The translations under genes were made by a program, and so were the position numbers. Of a stretch of DNA of 8,448 nucleotides, positions 6,752 through 8,448 are shown one piece after another. Origin of the DNA: Mucilaginibacter sp. (lineage in GTDB: Bacteria > Bacteroidota > Bacteroidia > Sphingobacteriales > Sphingobacteriaceae); the NCBI GenBank assembly GCA_028288315.1, contig JAQBNY010000188.1, positions 1 through 8,448 on the forward strand. The letters run 5' to 3'. Positions within the stretch are counted from its first letter, which is position 1, and every line of letters begins with the position of its first letter. The notes under the pieces are model-generated. The model was not told the origin of the DNA. It made no database searches and saw nothing but the letters and a program-made list of their open reading frames with translations.

Positions 6752-6777
6752 GGGAGATTGCTTGTTGCGAAATGACG
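6752..6777. repeat. Solo arm of the TGTCATTGC repeat family
   Basis: The plus strand reads GGGAGATTGC then TTGTTGCGAAATGACG. The reverse complement, CGTCATTTCGCAACAAGCAATCTCCC, has the same layout as one arm of the neighbouring element (CGTCATT...GCAATCTC). It sits 19 bp past the full copy and ends 14 bp before the clpP stop codon, so it is either a remnant of a second insertion or part of a larger compound element. Confidence 0.55.
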
Positions 6778-6791
6778 ATGTTATTTTGGAA

Positions 6792-7484
6792 TCATTCACT
6801 TTTACCCAACACTTCATCAATCATTCCAAATTCTTTGGCTTCGTGGGCTATCATCCAGTGGTCGCGGTCAGATACTGCGTGGACCTTCTCGTAACTTTGG
6901 CCGCTGTGTTGGGCAATAATCTCGTAGAGCTCTTTTTTGATTTTAGTGACTTGTTTGGCTGCTATCTCAATATCTGAAGCCTGGCCTTGTGCGCCGCCTG
7001 ATGGCTGGTGCAGCATTACCCTTGAGTGTGGTAAGGCGGCACGCTTACCTTGTGCACCGGCGCATAATATTACCGATGCCATTGATGCTGCCATGCCGGT
7101 ACAAATGGTTGCCACATCTGGCGTGATGAACTGCATGGTATCATAAATGCCAAAGCCTGCATAAACCGATCCACCGGGAGAGTTGATATAGATCTGTATA
7201 TCCCGTTTGGCATCTGCCGATTGCAGGAACAGCAATTGTGCCTGTATAATGTTAGCTATCTGGTCATCAATTGCGGTTCCCATGAAAATGATACGGTCCA
7301 TCATCAGCCTTGAGAATACATCCATTTGCGTTATATTGAGCTGCCGTTCTTCCATAATGTGAGGGGTCATGCTCATGGGTAGGGTAGTGGTATTTACCTG
7401 ACCGATAAATTTATCGAGGTGTAAAGAATTGACATGGCAATGCCTCACCGCATATTTGCGGAACTCATTTTTATCCATTTCCAT
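6792..7484 (-). CDS. clpP: ClpP-family ATP-dependent Clp protease proteolytic subunit
   Basis: A 230-residue serine peptidase of family S14 that forms the barrel-shaped proteolytic chamber of Clp proteases. The catalytic triad is complete: Ser134 in TGMAASMAS (129-137), His159 in MLHQPSGG (157-164) and Asp208 in SDRDHWM (205-211). NSPGGSVYAG (101-110) is the oxyanion-hole loop, and GAQGQASDIEI (164-174) is the usual handle-helix start. The first 40 or so residues (KYAVRH, then the TTTLPMSMTPHIMEERQLN stretch at 32-50) resemble the N-terminal leader of Bacteroidota ClpP, so the long start is kept; an alternative ATG lies two codons in. No Clp ATPase gene follows: downstream are repeats and a sugar operon. 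Upstream, 13 bp away, is the small anti-sigma-like gene, so clpP appears to be co-transcribed with the sigma factor. Departures from the common HQPLGG and AASMGA motifs suggest a paralogue, but this cannot be proven here. Confidence 0.93.
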   Translation of the reverse strand: MEMDKNEFRKYAVRHCHVNSLHLDKFIGQVNTTTLPMSMTPHIMEERQLNITQMDVFSRLMMDRIIFMGTAIDDQIANIIQAQLLFLQSADAKRDIQIYINSPGGSVYAGFGIYDTMQFITPDVATICTGMAASMASVILCAGAQGKRAALPHSRVMLHQPSGGAQGQASDIEIAAKQVTKIKKELYEIIAQHSGQSYEKVHAVSDRDHWMIAHEAKEFGMIDEVLGKSE

Positions 7485-7497
7485 AAAATTTTAGTTG

Positions 7498-7782
7498 TTA
7501 GCGTTTATAAAACAAGCGCAGTATTTTTTGCCTGAAAGTTTGATGCTGCGGTTGAGTAAACAATTGCTGGTGTACGTTTTCAATCATAGTCCGCAGGTTA
7601 TTGCGGCCATATTGGTTCACCATGTTTATGGTTTGCTTATGCCACATTACCGTGTATTTCAGCTCAGGGTCAATAATCAATTTGGCCTCAAAAAGCAATG
7701 CATCCTGGGGTGCAGACTGGTTAAGCACGTAATCGTCTACCTCTTTTATATTATTCAACGAAGTCCTCATAAGCCAATGCAT
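7498..7782 (-). CDS. Small hypothetical protein, possible anti-sigma-like cytoplasmic protein
   Basis: A 94-residue protein (90 if it starts at the ATG at 7770) that I cannot assign with certainty. Residues about 13-43 (IKEVDDYVLNQ, then DALLFEAKLIIDPEL) follow the pattern seen at the N-terminus of many cytoplasmic anti-sigma domains: a short helix ending in DYL, a small loop, then FEA-L-DPEL. The middle (44-75) is polar and helical. The C-terminus is basic and hydrophobic (FRQKILRLFYKR). There is no membrane segment, zinc-binding HxxxCxxC or signal peptide, so unlike classical RskA/FecR-type anti-sigma factors it would be soluble. The gene overlaps the end of the sigma-factor gene by 32 bp (20 bp from the later start) and is followed by clpP 13 bp on. 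The overlap and position just after a sigma factor support a regulatory partner role, which remains an inference. Confidence 0.7.
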   Translation of the reverse strand: MHWLMRTSLNNIKEVDDYVLNQSAPQDALLFEAKLIIDPELKYTVMWHKQTINMVNQYGRNNLRTMIENVHQQLFTQPQHQTFRQKILRLFYKR

Positions 7783-8287
7783 TTTGTTTAACAGTTTCTC
7801 TTAATTTTTCCAGGCACTTGTATTTTTGCACAGTTACGGAGCGTTCGCCTGCATATCCAAACAGCAAGGCAATATCTTTCATGGGCAGTTTATGGTAGTA
7901 GAAGGCGCTTAATATCTCCATGCACTTTTTGCCCGCAGTTTCCAGATAGTGTAATACCTTATTGGCAGATAATGTTATTTCCGGCTCATCTTCTAAATCA
8001 AGGTAATCTGTGAGTGGTAGGTTATTTTTATCATCCCTGAATTTTTTAAGCCAAAGGTGTTTTGCTATACCGAGGAGATAGGCTTTATCGTCGGCCTTTT
8101 GTAGTTCCAACTTTCCTGCTATGGCTTTTTCATAGTAAATGACCAGTGCATCCTGAAAAATGTCCTTCGCTTCATCAAGTCCTCCACCCATTTTGCTTAT
8201 GTATTTTGCCACCAGCGGGAAAGCGCTTTTATAAAGCTTTATTATGAGCTTTTCTGTTTCGGCAGGTACATTATTACAAACCATCAT
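7751..8287 (-). CDS. ECF-type RNA polymerase sigma factor (sigma-70 family)
   Basis: A sigma-70-family protein of about 178 residues from the ATG at 8287 (the next codon is also ATG). The frame is open up to an ATG at 8335, but the extra 16 residues (MVIYLLIFTLTIKRRF) are hydrophobic and unlike a sigma-factor N-terminus, so the inner start is preferred. Region 2 is visible as the LYKSAFPLVAKYI segment followed by GLDEAKDIFQDALVIYYEK, the D-A-x-D-x-x-Q-D-A pattern of ECF sigma factors that contacts core polymerase and the -10 element. Region 4 follows a short acidic linker: CMEILSAFYYHKLPMKDIA, then LFGYAGERSVTVQKYKCLEKL, a helix-turn-helix that reads the -35 element. No region 1.1 or 3 is present, as expected for ECF types. 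The end of the gene overlaps a small anti-sigma-like gene, with clpP after that. It probably activates a stress or envelope regulon, but its targets cannot be read here. Confidence 0.87.
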   Translation of the reverse strand: MMVCNNVPAETEKLIIKLYKSAFPLVAKYISKMGGGLDEAKDIFQDALVIYYEKAIAGKLELQKADDKAYLLGIAKHLWLKKFRDDKNNLPLTDYLDLEDEPEITLSANKVLHYLETAGKKCMEILSAFYYHKLPMKDIALLFGYAGERSVTVQKYKCLEKLRETVKQNALAYEDFVE

Positions 8288-8372
8288 AAATCTGCGTTTA
8301 ATAGTAAGTGTAAAAATGAGGAGATATATCACCACTAAATTGCAAATAAATTTAATCTTATTTATTATACCA

Positions 8373-8448
8373 TGTCATTGCGAGGCTCATGCGGGAAAGG
8401 GTTGAGCATTAGGGAGCCGCGGCAATCTCGTCGGATGCTAAGAGGTCA
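8373..8448. repeat. Palindromic MITE-like element, copy 2 (cut by window end)
   Basis: Starts TGTCATTGCGAGGCTCATGC and later reads CGGCAATCTCGTCGGATGCT followed by AAGAGGTCA to the window end. The core GCAATC(T/C)CGTCG(A/G)ATGCTAAG(A/C)GGTCA matches the reverse complement of 6683-6704 in copy 1, so the two elements are the same family in opposite orientation. Between the arm and the core it carries about 28 extra bases bounded by GGCTC and GAGCC, a small internal inverted repeat not seen in copy 1. It lies upstream of the sigma-factor gene, about 85 bp before its start. Confidence 0.7.

Noticed and set aside
8288..8335. N-terminal extension of the sigma factor to the ATG at 8335
   Set aside because: The added 16 residues are hydrophobic and unlike sigma-factor starts; the double ATG at 8287/8284 gives a normal ECF length.

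Overview
The window looks like chromosomal DNA from a Bacteroidota bacterium, most likely a Sphingobacteriaceae member such as Mucilaginibacter or Pedobacter. The evidence is the protein content (a GH78 alpha-L-rhamnosidase, a DUF1080 lipoprotein, a GMC oxidoreductase, and a ClpP with the N-terminal leader typical of this phylum), the moderate GC content, the lack of strong Shine-Dalgarno sequences, and dispersed repeats of the TGTCATTGCGAGG type. This placement is an inference from style and families; no marker gene is present. Every recognised gene lies on the minus strand, so transcription runs from high to low coordinates.

Read in the direction of transcription there are three gene groups. 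(1) At 8287-6792 lie an ECF-type sigma factor, a small protein that overlaps its end and resembles the cytoplasmic part of an anti-sigma factor, and a ClpP protease subunit 13 bp further on. No clpX or other Clp ATPase is visible. (2) At 6495-3552 lies a tightly packed operon: a Gfo/Idh/MocA dehydrogenase, a NagB-like glucosamine-6-phosphate deaminase/isomerase (1-nt TAATG overlap) and a PfkB sugar kinase (2-bp gap). (3) At 3340-1 lie a GMC flavoprotein, a DUF1080 lipoprotein (9-bp gap) and, 134 bp further on, the first 240 residues of a GH78 alpha-L-rhamnosidase that runs off the window.

Groups 2 and 3 together look like a sugar or glycoside utilisation region. The GMC enzyme plus DUF1080 fit the oxidative '3-keto' route of glycoside cleavage, in which a C3 hydroxyl is oxidised and the 3-keto-glycoside is then split by DUF1080. 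The rhamnosidase would trim rhamnose caps. The Gfo/NagB/PfkB trio could handle released sugars in the cytoplasm. The substrate is not determined by anything visible here.

The gaps between groups hold repeats: an imperfect inverted repeat of the CCACAGAG/CTTTGTGG type (757-848), a cluster of three perfect hairpins sharing a GGTG-loop-CACC core (3412-3547), and two copies plus a solo arm of a TGTCATTGC...GCAATCTCGT palindromic element (6634-6732, 6752-6777, and 8373 to the window end). There are no RNA genes, CRISPR arrays or transposase genes, and no gene-free stretch exceeds 300 bases.
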